From assembly GCA_030745815.1 (NCBI GenBank), contig JASLNX010000058.1, positions 1 to 7,317 on the forward strand: a stretch of 7,317 nucleotides of DNA. The letters run 5' to 3'. Both the position numbers and the translations under genes were made by a program. This document shows positions 1-6,358 of the stretch, one piece after another (the stretch's first letter is position 1; each line of letters begins with the position of its first letter). A model generated the notes under the pieces. The model ran no database searches and was not told where the DNA came from. It was given only the letters and a program-made list of their open reading frames with translations. Source of the DNA: an archaeon (GTDB taxonomy: Archaea > Iainarchaeota > Iainarchaeia > Iainarchaeales > GCA-2688035).

Positions 1-1
1 T

Positions 2-751
2 GATTTGTTGATGGTAAAGGCCCTTCTTCCAATAGATATTGCAAACACCCAGGCTGCCTATTACACGGTTGCTTCAACAATTTCCAAGCTGCCGTTTTAT
101 GCCGTACTGGCAATAACATCGGTTCTGCTCCCGGTGATTTCGCACTGGAGCCACCGCGAAAGGCTTGACAAGGTGCGCTTTTACATTAGAGAAACAAACC
201 GTTACACAATAATGTTAATTGCCCTGCCTGTTGTAGCAGTTTCCGCAACCGCAAAGCCGCTTGTTGAGTTGCTGTTCAAAGTAACTTATGCACCTGCTGC
301 AATTCCCTTATCAATTCTTATTTTTGGAATAAGCTTTTTTGCCCTCTTCTCTGTTCTTTCCTCAATTGTTGCAGGCCATGGCAAGCCATCAGTTGTTGCA
401 ATTGTTTCATTTTTAGCACTTGTTCTTGACTTTGGGCTAAACCTGGTGCTTATTCCAACCCACGGCCTTGTTGGCGCGGCATTTGCTTCAACAATCTCAA
501 TGTTTTTTGCGTTGGCACTACTTTCAGCATATGTTCTTTTTTCGTTTAAGGCCCTTTGTTCAATTAAATCGTTTGCAAGAATTCTCTTTGCAGCGGCCGT
601 TACATATGTGGCAGCTCTTGCCCTTCCATTTACTGGCTATGCTATTTTGTTAACCTATATAATCGTGTCACTTATTTACCTAATTGTATTGTTTTTATCA
701 CGTGAACTTGAAGCAAAGGACTTTACTCTGGCAAGAGAGATAATTTTTTGA
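2..751 (+). CDS. Polysaccharide flippase (Wzx/MATE-type), C-terminal part
   Basis: The reading frame is open from base 2, so the true start lies upstream; an ATG at base 11 is only an internal codon. About 249 residues remain of a family usually 430-500 long. They are strongly hydrophobic, with about seven membrane segments, including FFALFSVLSSIVAG, FLALVLDFGLNLVLIP and GLVGAAFASTISMFFALALL. The last two, a G-x-N-x-x-L-I-P turn followed by G-L-x-G-A-A-x-A-S, are the hallmark of the COG2244 exporters (RfbX/Wzx, MOP superfamily), which flip lipid-linked oligosaccharides across the cytoplasmic membrane. The protein ends in a short charged tail (SRELEAKDFTLAREIIF). It lies 77 bp before a GT4 glycosyltransferase on the same strand, which supports a role in surface glycan assembly. 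The glycan transported cannot be read from the sequence. A MurJ or drug-exporting MATE role is less likely given the neighbour. Confidence 0.85.
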   Translation, partial: DLLMVKALLPIDIANTQAAYYTVASTISKLPFYAVLAITSVLLPVISHWSHRERLDKVRFYIRETNRYTIMLIALPVVAVSATAKPLVELLFKVTYAPAAIPLSILIFGISFFALFSVLSSIVAGHGKPSVVAIVSFLALVLDFGLNLVLIPTHGLVGAAFASTISMFFALALLSAYVLFSFKALCSIKSFARILFAAAVTYVAALALPFTGYAILLTYIIVSLIYLIVLFLSRELEAKDFTLAREIIF

Positions 752-798
752 CCAATTTGCGCTGAGTTTTGAGTAAATTTATTTTTGTACCAATTTGC
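751..798 (+). repeat. Direct repeat ACCAATTTGC, two copies
   Basis: The decamer ACCAATTTGC occurs at 751-760, starting on the last base of the flippase stop codon, and again at 789-798. Its spacing is 38 bp. The second copy lies directly before the TATA box of the glycosyltransferase gene and belongs to the longer TTTGTACCAATT element. The pair could be two binding sites for one regulator; that is inference. Confidence 0.4.
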
Positions 799-806
799 TT
801 TAAATT
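784..806 (+). promoter_or_regulatory. Promoter of the GT4 gene: TTTGTACCAATT element plus TATA box
   Basis: TTTGTACCAATT (784-795) is followed after three bases by a TATA-like box, TTTAAATT (799-806). A transcript starting about 26 bp downstream of the box centre would begin at or very near the GTG start at 829, so the mRNA would be leaderless. This fits the lack of any GGTGA/GGAGG site before that start. The same 12 bases precede the TATA box of the radical SAM operon on the other strand (4898-4887). The box assignment rests on spacing and AT-richness only. Confidence 0.5.
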
Positions 807-828
807 AACTAAAGCGTTTAAGTAATTT

Positions 829-2040
829 GTGAGCCAAATACCCAAACCAAATGTATTGTTTCTGGTAACATCCTATGTTCGGAACAAAAAAGACCAAAGT
901 GCCTGGCATGACCACCTAAAGGAATGTGCAAAGCAAGGGGTAGACTACGATGTTGTCATGCCCCATGATAACGAAGACAGCAAATCGGTTGAAGTAATTG
1001 ACAAAATAAAAATTCACAGATTCCAGTACTTTTTTCCAAGAAGCTCGCAAAAACTTGCCTACTATGGTGGGGTTGCCCACAACTTTTCAAACAAGCTTTC
1101 AGCAAAACTCCAAATGCCGTTTTTTATGGCCAACTTTTTTGTAAAAGCAATGAGGTGGGCCAAAGGAAAGGACGTTTTGCATGCAATGTTTCTTCCAAGC
1201 GAACTGGTTGCCGTTACATTAAAAAAGATCACAGGAAAGCCGTTTGTAATTTGGGTTCAAAGAACTGTTTATGGCCCAAAGTTTTTTAGATACCTTAAAG
1301 GAATTGTTTTCAAAAATTGTGACTATGTAATGTTTAATTCAACTTACACAAGAGACACTACCTTAAAAGAGTTCAAGCCAAAAAAGTACTGCGTTCTACA
1401 CATGGGGCTTGACTTAAATTATTTCAAGCCAATGGCAAAGGAGGCGTGCAGAAAACAACTTGGCCTTCCTCCCAACAAAAAAATTCTCTTTACTGTTGGC
1501 AGATTTGTTGAAAAGAAAGGTTTTGAATATTTAATAGACGCAATGTCAAAAGTTAAAACAAAAAATCTTGTATGTGTTATTGGTGGATCAGGCCCTCTTG
1601 ATGAAAAGTTTAAACAAATGGTAAACGAAAAGGGGTTGGGTGGTAAAATTATCTTCCCAGGCTGGGTTTCAAACAAAGAAGTAAGATTGTGGATGAACGC
1701 AGCCGACGTCTTTGTTGTTCCGTCCATTTTTGATTCCAGGGGTGAAACAGAGACTCTTGGAATTGTTGCAGTTGAAGCAATTGCCTGTGGGACACCAACT
1801 ATTGCATCTTCAGTTGGTGGCTTGGTTGACGTTGTCCAGCATGGCCTAAATGGTTTTAGAGTTAAGCAAAAAAGTTCCAGGGACATTGCTGAAAAAATTG
1901 ACATGATTTTTAGTAAGCCCGGGCTAGTTGATGTGCTTGGGAAGAATGCAAGAAAGTATGCTCAAGAGAATTATACCGTTAAACAGGCGGTTGATAAGAT
2001 ACTGGATGTATACAAAGAAGTGCTGGATTCTAAGTCTTAA
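829..2040 (+). CDS. GT4-family glycosyltransferase
   Basis: This is a 403-residue GT-B fold glycosyltransferase of usual family length. It should transfer a sugar from a nucleotide-sugar donor to a lipid-linked or glycan acceptor on the cytoplasmic face. The N-terminal acceptor domain starts PNVLFLVTSY. The C-terminal donor domain shows the GT4 signatures: VGRFVEKKGFEYLIDAM with phosphate-binding Arg225 and Lys230, a GGSGPL turn, FPGWVSNKEV, AADVFVVPS, and the E-x7-E pair Glu308/Glu316 in ETLGIVAVEA. There is no signal peptide or transmembrane segment. GTG at 829 is chosen because an in-frame TAA lies at 823-825, two codons upstream, and MSQIPKPNVLFLV is a natural N-terminus. There is no Shine-Dalgarno site, so it is probably leaderless. 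It follows the flippase by 77 bp but seems to have its own promoter. Its 3' end overlaps the convergent radical SAM gene by 11 bp. Donor and acceptor are unknown. Confidence 0.93.
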   Translation: MSQIPKPNVLFLVTSYVRNKKDQSAWHDHLKECAKQGVDYDVVMPHDNEDSKSVEVIDKIKIHRFQYFFPRSSQKLAYYGGVAHNFSNKLSAKLQMPFFMANFFVKAMRWAKGKDVLHAMFLPSELVAVTLKKITGKPFVIWVQRTVYGPKFFRYLKGIVFKNCDYVMFNSTYTRDTTLKEFKPKKYCVLHMGLDLNYFKPMAKEACRKQLGLPPNKKILFTVGRFVEKKGFEYLIDAMSKVKTKNLVCVIGGSGPLDEKFKQMVNEKGLGGKIIFPGWVSNKEVRLWMNAADVFVVPSIFDSRGETETLGIVAVEAIACGTPTIASSVGGLVDVVQHGLNGFRVKQKSSRDIAEKIDMIFSKPGLVDVLGKNARKYAQENYTVKQAVDKILDVYKEVLDSKS

Positions 2041-2047
2041 GAATCCA
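2024..2047. terminator. Dyad across the convergent gene overlap
   Basis: An 8-bp perfect stem, TGGATTCT (2024-2031) with AGAATCCA (2040-2047), encloses an 8-base loop. It is centred on the overlap that contains the TAA of the glycosyltransferase gene and the TAG of the radical SAM gene. A hairpin forms in either transcript, so it could act as a bidirectional 3'-end signal. Neither strand has a strong T-run directly after it, so termination is inferred and only the dyad is seen. Confidence 0.4.
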
Positions 2048-3400
2048 CTTGTATGCAACTTTTGCACCAGCCCAAAGTTTTTTGGGACTTTTAAGTGCTC
2101 TAAGAATAATTTTTGGCTGCAAAAGTAGTTCAATTCTTGCTTTCTTGTAAGCTTTTTCAATCTCTTCAGGTGTAGCCATATTTGGCATCATGAACTTGCA
2201 CTTGCTTCCGAGGCTAAACAGGTCTTCCTGGTCTTTGACAAGAAATTTTCCGCCTTTTTCTTCCACCTCATCATAAAGCCTTGTTCCAGGATAAGGCGTT
2301 GTCATTGAAATGCTGCAATAGTCAAGGTCAAGGCTCTTTGCAAACTTTACAGTTTCCTTCATTGTGTCAATTGTGTCTCCCGGTAGCCCAAACATGAAAA
2401 AGCCAACCGTGGTAATTTTGTATTTTTTCAAAAGCCTAACAGCAGTTCTTACATCATCTAGCTTTTGTTGTTTTCCAATGTTGTCAAGGATTTTTTGGCT
2501 TCCTGATTCAATTCCAAGACCAGTGTACTTTAACCCAGCTTTCTTCATCCATTCTACCACTTCTTCATTTAGGCTGCTTGCCCTGATTCCATTTGGTAGG
2601 CTCCAAGGAAGATTAAGTTCTCTTTTTACTATTTCCTGGCAAATTTCTATTGCCCGTTGCTTATTTGCGGCAAAAGCGTCGTCTGCAATTTGAAATTCCT
2701 TTATTCCAAAATTTTCTTTTAGGTAAACCAGTTCGTCAGCAACGCTTTTCGGACTTCTTGCTCTAAAAGCGCGCCCAAATAATCCCTTAAAACAGTAGCA
2801 GCAATTGAAGGGGCAGCCCCTGCTTGTAACAATAGGGAGACTTCTCCCGCTTGTTCTAATTGCTGAACCATATTTTGAAATTGGAAAGCCGTTCCAATCT
2901 GGAAAAGGCAGTTTATCAAGATCGTGGTTTAAAGGACGCGGTTCATTAACAATTTTTTCCTTGTTCCACCGAAAACCCAGGCCCTTAATCTTTTTTAAGT
3001 CAGAAAGATTTCTTCCTTTTTCAAGTGCTTCTAATAATTCTACAAATGTTTCTTCTCCTTCTCCAAGCACAACAAAGTCGCAAAAATTTAGACAGTCTTT
3101 TGGATCAATTGTAGGGTGTGGTCCGCCAAGAATAACCGGAATACCAAGTTTTGTTCTTATTGCGTCACACATCTTTTTGACAGTTTTATATGTTGGCGTG
3201 GTCATTGACATTGCAGCAATATCAGCTCCCTTTATTTTTTGAAGAGCCTCTTTTAGCGGCAAGTTCATTACGTTGTTGTCAAAGACTTCTACTTCATGCC
3301 CGGCTTTCTGGCAAACTGCTTTAAGATATGCAAGCCCTATTGGCGCTTCGTGTGTAAAATAGATTTCAAACGCCGGGAAAATTAATTCAATTTTCAACAT
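2030..3400 (-). CDS. B12-binding-type radical SAM protein, downstream gene of pair
   Basis: This is a 456-residue COG1032 protein (BchE/HpnP-like architecture). The N-terminal Rossmann-like cobalamin-binding-type domain (about residues 1-140) shows PIGLAYLKA, GGPHPT and LGEGEET, but no DxHxxG cobalt-ligand motif. The radical SAM domain follows, with cluster cysteines C196, C200 and C203 in RGCPFNCCYC, the ADDAF strand, the SAM-site GLGIESGS, and FGLPGDT and PYPGT. The enzyme should cleave SAM reductively with a [4Fe-4S] cluster. Family members methylate or rearrange unactivated carbons of lipids, sugars or cofactors; the substrate here is unknown. The tail is basic and amphipathic (QPKIILRALKSPKKLW), matching a similar tail in the gene upstream. 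The ATG at 3400 lies 7 bp after the upstream stop and has a weak site, so the two genes are surely co-transcribed. The 3' end overlaps the convergent GT4 gene by 11 bp. Confidence 0.92.
   Translation of the reverse strand: MLKIELIFPAFEIYFTHEAPIGLAYLKAVCQKAGHEVEVFDNNVMNLPLKEALQKIKGADIAAMSMTTPTYKTVKKMCDAIRTKLGIPVILGGPHPTIDPKDCLNFCDFVVLGEGEETFVELLEALEKGRNLSDLKKIKGLGFRWNKEKIVNEPRPLNHDLDKLPFPDWNGFPISKYGSAIRTSGRSLPIVTSRGCPFNCCYCFKGLFGRAFRARSPKSVADELVYLKENFGIKEFQIADDAFAANKQRAIEICQEIVKRELNLPWSLPNGIRASSLNEEVVEWMKKAGLKYTGLGIESGSQKILDNIGKQQKLDDVRTAVRLLKKYKITTVGFFMFGLPGDTIDTMKETVKFAKSLDLDYCSISMTTPYPGTRLYDEVEEKGGKFLVKDQEDLFSLGSKCKFMMPNMATPEEIEKAYKKARIELLLQPKIILRALKSPKKLWAGAKVAYKWILKT
2071..2090 (+). terminator. 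Possible hairpin terminator of the GT4 gene
   Basis: CCCAAA (2071-2076) and TTTGGG (2081-2086) form a 6-bp stem around GTTT. A short T-rich tail, ACTTTT, follows about 30-50 bp after the glycosyltransferase stop. It lies inside the C-terminal coding region of the convergent gene, so the sequence may only reflect that protein. Confidence 0.25.
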
Positions 3401-3402
3401 TA

Positions 3403-3408
3403 ATCACT
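3403..3408 (-). promoter_or_regulatory. Weak Shine-Dalgarno overlapping upstream stop
   Basis: On the minus strand the TGA stop of the upstream radical SAM gene runs straight into AGTGAT, a one-mismatch version of the archaeal GGTGAT site, followed by TA and the ATG at 3400. The tight arrangement suggests translational coupling of the two enzymes. Confidence 0.45.
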
Positions 3409-4823
3409 CAAGCTCTAATATACTGGATTAAACTCTTTGCGCTTCTAAAACTGGTTTTCATTAAGTTCCAGTTTGTAAGCCTTTGCTTTAACGCCTTTAG
3501 GATGTAGTGTGGCCTTAGGTAATATTCCCGGTAAGCCTGCCTAATCCAGTGTTCCATTTCCTTCATGCTAAGGTTTGGGTACTCAAAAATTGGCTTAATG
3601 CAGCCGCAATTGTCAAGATAGTCTGCCCAGTCCTTAAAGTGCAAATAGCCCTTGTCTTCAAGGTATTTGTAAAACTCTGTTCCAGGATAAGGCTGCGCCA
3701 CGCTGAACTGAACAAAGTCAAGGTCAAGTTCTTTGGCAAAATTAATTGTTTTCTTAATTGTTTCAACGGTCTCGCCAGGCATTCCAAAAACAAATGTTCC
3801 GTGAATCTGAATCCCGGCCTCCTTAAAGTGTTTCGTGGCCTCTCTTGCCTTATCTGTTGTTGCCCTTGCTCCCTTCTTCATTGACTTGAGGAGTTCGTCG
3901 CTGCCTGATTCATAACCAACCTTTACCAAAAAGCAGCCGGCCTTCTTCATGGCCTGTGCGATTTCCCGATCAACCGAGTCAACCCTGCTGTAAGCGCCCC
4001 AAGGCATGTTTACCTTTTCCTTAACCATTAAATCGCAGAGTTCTAATATGTGCTTTTTGTTAACATTTAGTGTGTCGTCATTAAACAGCACGCTCTTGAA
4101 TTTGTAATTTTTCTTAAGGTGCTTAAGTTCTTTCACAATATTTTCAGGGCTTCTAAACCTATAGCCCCGGCCAGACATTAGTTGCGGGCCTGCGCAGTAA
4201 ATGCACTGATGAGGACAGCCGCGTCCTGCCAACACAAAAGTAAAAGGGTTTTTGTAAATTGCAGAATAGTATTGGTCATTTGGAAGGAATTCAATTGCAG
4301 GGAAAGGCAAATCATCAAGGTTTTTTATTAAAGGTGCGTGCTTGTTATGTATAAACCTTTTGCCTTTCTTGAACGAAATCCCTTCAACTGTTTCAAAGTT
4401 TTTAGCGTTTGCTATTTTGTTAATTGTTAAATCGTATTCGCCTCTTGCAACAATGTCAAAGCCCCGTTCAATTGTGTCCTCTGGAACAGCTGTTGCGTGG
4501 TTTCCAACAACAATTGTCTTTGCACCTGTCTTTTTTGCAATTTCTTTTGCAAGCTTTCCGTCACTTATTACCGAGGCCGTTGATGTAAGCATTACAACGT
4601 AGGCTGGTTTGAATTTCATAAGCCTTGCCATTGTTTCTTCTGCGTTGATTTCAAGGGCCGGAGAGTCAATTAAGTCTACCTTGTGCCCTGCATCCCTGCA
4701 AACGGCCGTTGCATACCCCAGCATTATTGGCGGGTGCAAGGCCTTTTGCGGTGAGACCGCTTGAAACCTTACTTCTCTGTTAAAAGTTCCCCTAAAGGGC
4801 GGGTTCAAAAAAGCAATATTCAT
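3408..4823 (-). CDS. B12-binding-type radical SAM protein, upstream gene of pair
   Basis: This is a 471-residue protein of the same COG1032 family as its downstream neighbour and clearly a paralogue. The N-terminal domain begins MNIAFLNPPF, with PPIMLGYATAV, GNHATAVPED and VARGEYD. It is of cobalamin-binding type but lacks DxHxxG. The radical SAM cysteines are C203, C207 and C210 in RGCPHQCIYC, followed by FNDDTLN, VKVGYESGS, FVFGMPGET and PYPGTEFY. Two more cysteines, C406 and C408 (NCGC), lie after the barrel and have no partner in the neighbour. The C-terminal tail is basic and amphipathic (RPHYILKALKQRL), which might bring it to a membrane; that is inference. The ATG at 4823 has a GGTGA site four bases upstream. 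It is the first gene of a two-gene operon with its own promoter. Precedents range from hopanoid methylation (HpnP) to archaeal lipid ring formation (GrsA/GrsB); the substrate is not readable here. Confidence 0.92.
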   Translation of the reverse strand: MNIAFLNPPFRGTFNREVRFQAVSPQKALHPPIMLGYATAVCRDAGHKVDLIDSPALEINAEETMARLMKFKPAYVVMLTSTASVISDGKLAKEIAKKTGAKTIVVGNHATAVPEDTIERGFDIVARGEYDLTINKIANAKNFETVEGISFKKGKRFIHNKHAPLIKNLDDLPFPAIEFLPNDQYYSAIYKNPFTFVLAGRGCPHQCIYCAGPQLMSGRGYRFRSPENIVKELKHLKKNYKFKSVLFNDDTLNVNKKHILELCDLMVKEKVNMPWGAYSRVDSVDREIAQAMKKAGCFLVKVGYESGSDELLKSMKKGARATTDKAREATKHFKEAGIQIHGTFVFGMPGETVETIKKTINFAKELDLDFVQFSVAQPYPGTEFYKYLEDKGYLHFKDWADYLDNCGCIKPIFEYPNLSMKEMEHWIRQAYREYYLRPHYILKALKQRLTNWNLMKTSFRSAKSLIQYIRA

Positions 4824-4827
4824 AAAT

Positions 4828-4832
4828 TCACC
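4828..4832 (-). promoter_or_regulatory. Shine-Dalgarno GGTGA of radical SAM operon
   Basis: The minus strand reads GGTGA, then ATTT, then the ATG at 4823. It matches the conserved 3' end of archaeal 16S rRNA (TCACC) and fixes the start. Together with the TATA position it implies a leader of about 30 nt, unlike the leaderless plus-strand genes. Confidence 0.7.
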
Positions 4833-4854
4833 AAAAGTCGTTTAGCCTTTGTTA

Positions 4855-4894
4855 TACCAATAAATGAAAGATTTATTTATTAACCGAATTGGTA
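4855..4894. repeat. Inverted repeat TACCAAT...ATTGGTA around the promoter
   Basis: Seven-base arms TACCAAT (4855-4861) and ATTGGTA (4888-4894) are perfectly complementary, 33 bp apart (about three helical turns), and bracket the TATA box of the radical SAM operon. The right arm is part of the 12-bp element shared with the GT4 promoter, where TACCAAT also occurs (788-794). This is operator-like geometry. Binding by a regulator is inferred. Confidence 0.4.
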
Positions 4895-4898
4895 CAAA
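4874..4898 (-). promoter_or_regulatory. Promoter of the radical SAM operon
   Basis: On the minus strand TTTGTACCAATT (4898-4887) is followed after three bases by TTAATAAATA (4883-4874), a good AT-rich TATA box. Transcription about 26 bp beyond the box centre would start near 4852, leaving a leader of about 30 nt that contains the GGTGA site. Element, spacing and orientation match the GT4 promoter (784-806). Confidence 0.55.
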
Positions 4899-4939
4899 GC
4901 TAATAAAATTGCATTTAAAACAGTTTCTGGATTACTGAC

Positions 4940-4946
4940 TTATATT
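4940..4946 (+). promoter_or_regulatory. TATA box of the phosphohydrolase gene
   Basis: TTATATT (4940-4946) is centred about 36 bp before the GTG at 4979, predicting a transcript start near 4970 and a leader under ten bases. No GGTGA-like site precedes the GTG, in line with a nearly leaderless mRNA. A second AT-rich stretch, ATTTAAAA (4913-4920), is a weaker alternative. Confidence 0.4.
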
Positions 4947-4978
4947 GAATTCTGATTAATATTCTGCGGTCGATTTTT

Positions 4979-6358
4979 GTGGCAAAAAGGGTTTTTGTTT
5001 TAGGGCTTGACGCTTTTACCCCGCAGCTTTGCTTTGAACAATTTAAAGACCAGCTTCCCAATCTTTCGGCCTTAATGGAAGAAAGCGCCTGGGGAGAATC
5101 AAACGGCGTAGTTCCGCCTCTAAGTTGTACTTCTTGGGTTGCTTTCGCAAAGGGCAGAAATCCAGGGGCCTCGGCTTTTCACGGTTTTACCACCCGAAAA
5201 AACTTTTCTTACACTGATTTCTTTGTTGCAAACAGTACAGTAATTGAGCGAGAGAGAATTTGGGACATTTTGAAGGGAGTAGGCAAAAAGTCCATTGTAG
5301 TAAATGTTCCGGTTACCTACCCGCCGTACGATGTGAATGGAATAATGATTAGTTCCTTCTTAACACCAGGCGAGGATCGCGATTACTGTTTTCCAAAAGA
5401 GGTCAAGGAAGAAATAAACAAGATTGCCGACGGCTACATGATTGACGTTAAGAACTTTAAGAAAAAGCCAAAGGACCTAGTGTTCAATGAACTAATTGAG
5501 ATGGAGGAAAAGCGTTTCAAGGTAACAAAGAACTTCATCAAAAACAAGGACTGGGACTTCTTTATAATGGTTACAACAGGAACTGATAGAATTCACCACG
5601 CCTTCTGGGCAGACATGGACACAACTCACCCTGACCACAAAGCGGACACAAAACTTAAGAACGCAATTCTTGACTACTACAAATTCATTGACAAAAAAAT
5701 TGGCGAGGTAAAGGAACTGCTGGGCGAAGACGACGTTCTTCTAATAATGTCTGATCACGGAGCAAGGGAGATGCACGGTTTCTTCAACGTAAACCAGTGG
5801 CTTATTCAAGAAGGCTACATGAAGATGCTTGAAACCCCTTCAGAACCAACTCTTTTTAGGGAAGCAAAAGTTGACTGGGCTAACACAAAGGTTTTTTGCA
5901 CGGGCAACTACATTGCAAGAATTTTTATTAACCTCAAGGGCAGAGAGCCTGAAGGAATTGTTGACGAAAGCGAGTATAGTTCGCTAGTGGAAGAAGTTAA
6001 GCAAAAGCTTTTGGCAGTAAGGGATGAAAACGGGGCCGAAATGCAAACTCTTGTTTTCAAGAAAGAAGAAGTTTATTCAGGAAAGCACGTTGATGTGCAG
6101 CCTGACCTTGTTGTAATGTTTGACGACTTGAAGTGGGGAGCAAACCAGATGATTGGGCACAAGACGCTTTTTTCTCACACCGCTGATAAGGGAAGAAACT
6201 CCGCAAACCACTACAGAAAGGGAATGTTCTTGTTAAACAACGCAGGCCTTGTGCCAGGAAAAACCGATGATATTAATCTAATTGATTTAATGCCCACAAT
6301 CCTAAAGATAATGGGTGTTGGGATTCCAAAAGAAGTTGAAGGCAAATCGATTGTGTGA
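4979..6358 (+). CDS. Alkaline-phosphatase-superfamily phosphohydrolase (type I phosphodiesterase/nucleotide pyrophosphatase type)
   Basis: This 459-residue protein resembles the COG3379 group (predicted AlkP-superfamily phosphohydrolase/phosphomutase). Metal-site residues are visible throughout: Asp11 in VLGLDAFTP, Asp203 and His207 in TDRIHHAFW, Asp259-His260 in LLIMSDHG, and His411 in ANHYRKGMF. The nucleophile position, usually Thr in a PPxTxPAW motif, aligns with Ser49 in PPLSCTSW. The family strand RIFINLKGREPEGIV and the C-terminal DLMPTILKIMGVGIP are both present, so the protein is full length. It should hydrolyse a phosphate mono- or diester using two metal ions, probably Zn or Mn. 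No signal peptide is seen, so a cytoplasmic location is likely. The GTG start at 4979 gives MAKRVFVLGLD, the expected first beta strand. Its stop abuts the stop of the convergent CysC homologue. The substrate is unknown; a nucleotide or glycan phosphoester intermediate fits the context. Confidence 0.9.
   Translation: MAKRVFVLGLDAFTPQLCFEQFKDQLPNLSALMEESAWGESNGVVPPLSCTSWVAFAKGRNPGASAFHGFTTRKNFSYTDFFVANSTVIERERIWDILKGVGKKSIVVNVPVTYPPYDVNGIMISSFLTPGEDRDYCFPKEVKEEINKIADGYMIDVKNFKKKPKDLVFNELIEMEEKRFKVTKNFIKNKDWDFFIMVTTGTDRIHHAFWADMDTTHPDHKADTKLKNAILDYYKFIDKKIGEVKELLGEDDVLLIMSDHGAREMHGFFNVNQWLIQEGYMKMLETPSEPTLFREAKVDWANTKVFCTGNYIARIFINLKGREPEGIVDESEYSSLVEEVKQKLLAVRDENGAEMQTLVFKKEEVYSGKHVDVQPDLVVMFDDLKWGANQMIGHKTLFSHTADKGRNSANHYRKGMFLLNNAGLVPGKTDDINLIDLMPTILKIMGVGIPKEVEGKSIV

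Noticed and set aside
1419..1904. 161-codon open frame on the minus strand inside the glycosyltransferase gene
   Set aside because: It is antisense to the conserved GT4 donor domain, has no recognisable motif, and lacks a promoter or ribosome site; it is a by-product of codon bias.
1928..2160. Small frames of 66 and 78 codons on both strands over the convergent overlap
   Set aside because: They read through the ends of two confident genes; basic, Cys-containing sequence with no motif and no start context.
2805..3242. 145-codon plus-strand open frame opposite the downstream radical SAM gene
   Set aside because: The opposite strand encodes the intact cluster motif and N-terminal domain of a clear family member; the frame has low-complexity composition and no start signals.
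3549..3884. 111-codon plus-strand open frame and a 76-codon minus-strand frame (3563-3793) within the upstream radical SAM gene
   Set aside because: Both overlap the conserved C-terminal half of the real gene and show no family features.
4342..4602. 86-codon hydrophobic plus-strand open frame opposite the radical SAM N-terminal domain
   Set aside because: The hydrophobicity comes from the complement of Lys- and Glu-rich codons; no promoter or ribosome site.
2030..4823. Possibility that the two radical SAM genes are MiaB/RimO-type methylthiotransferases or Elp3-like
   Set aside because: No UPF0004 or TRAM domain and no acetyltransferase domain; the N-terminal Rossmann-like domain and GIESGS/PYPGT motifs fit the BchE-like group instead.
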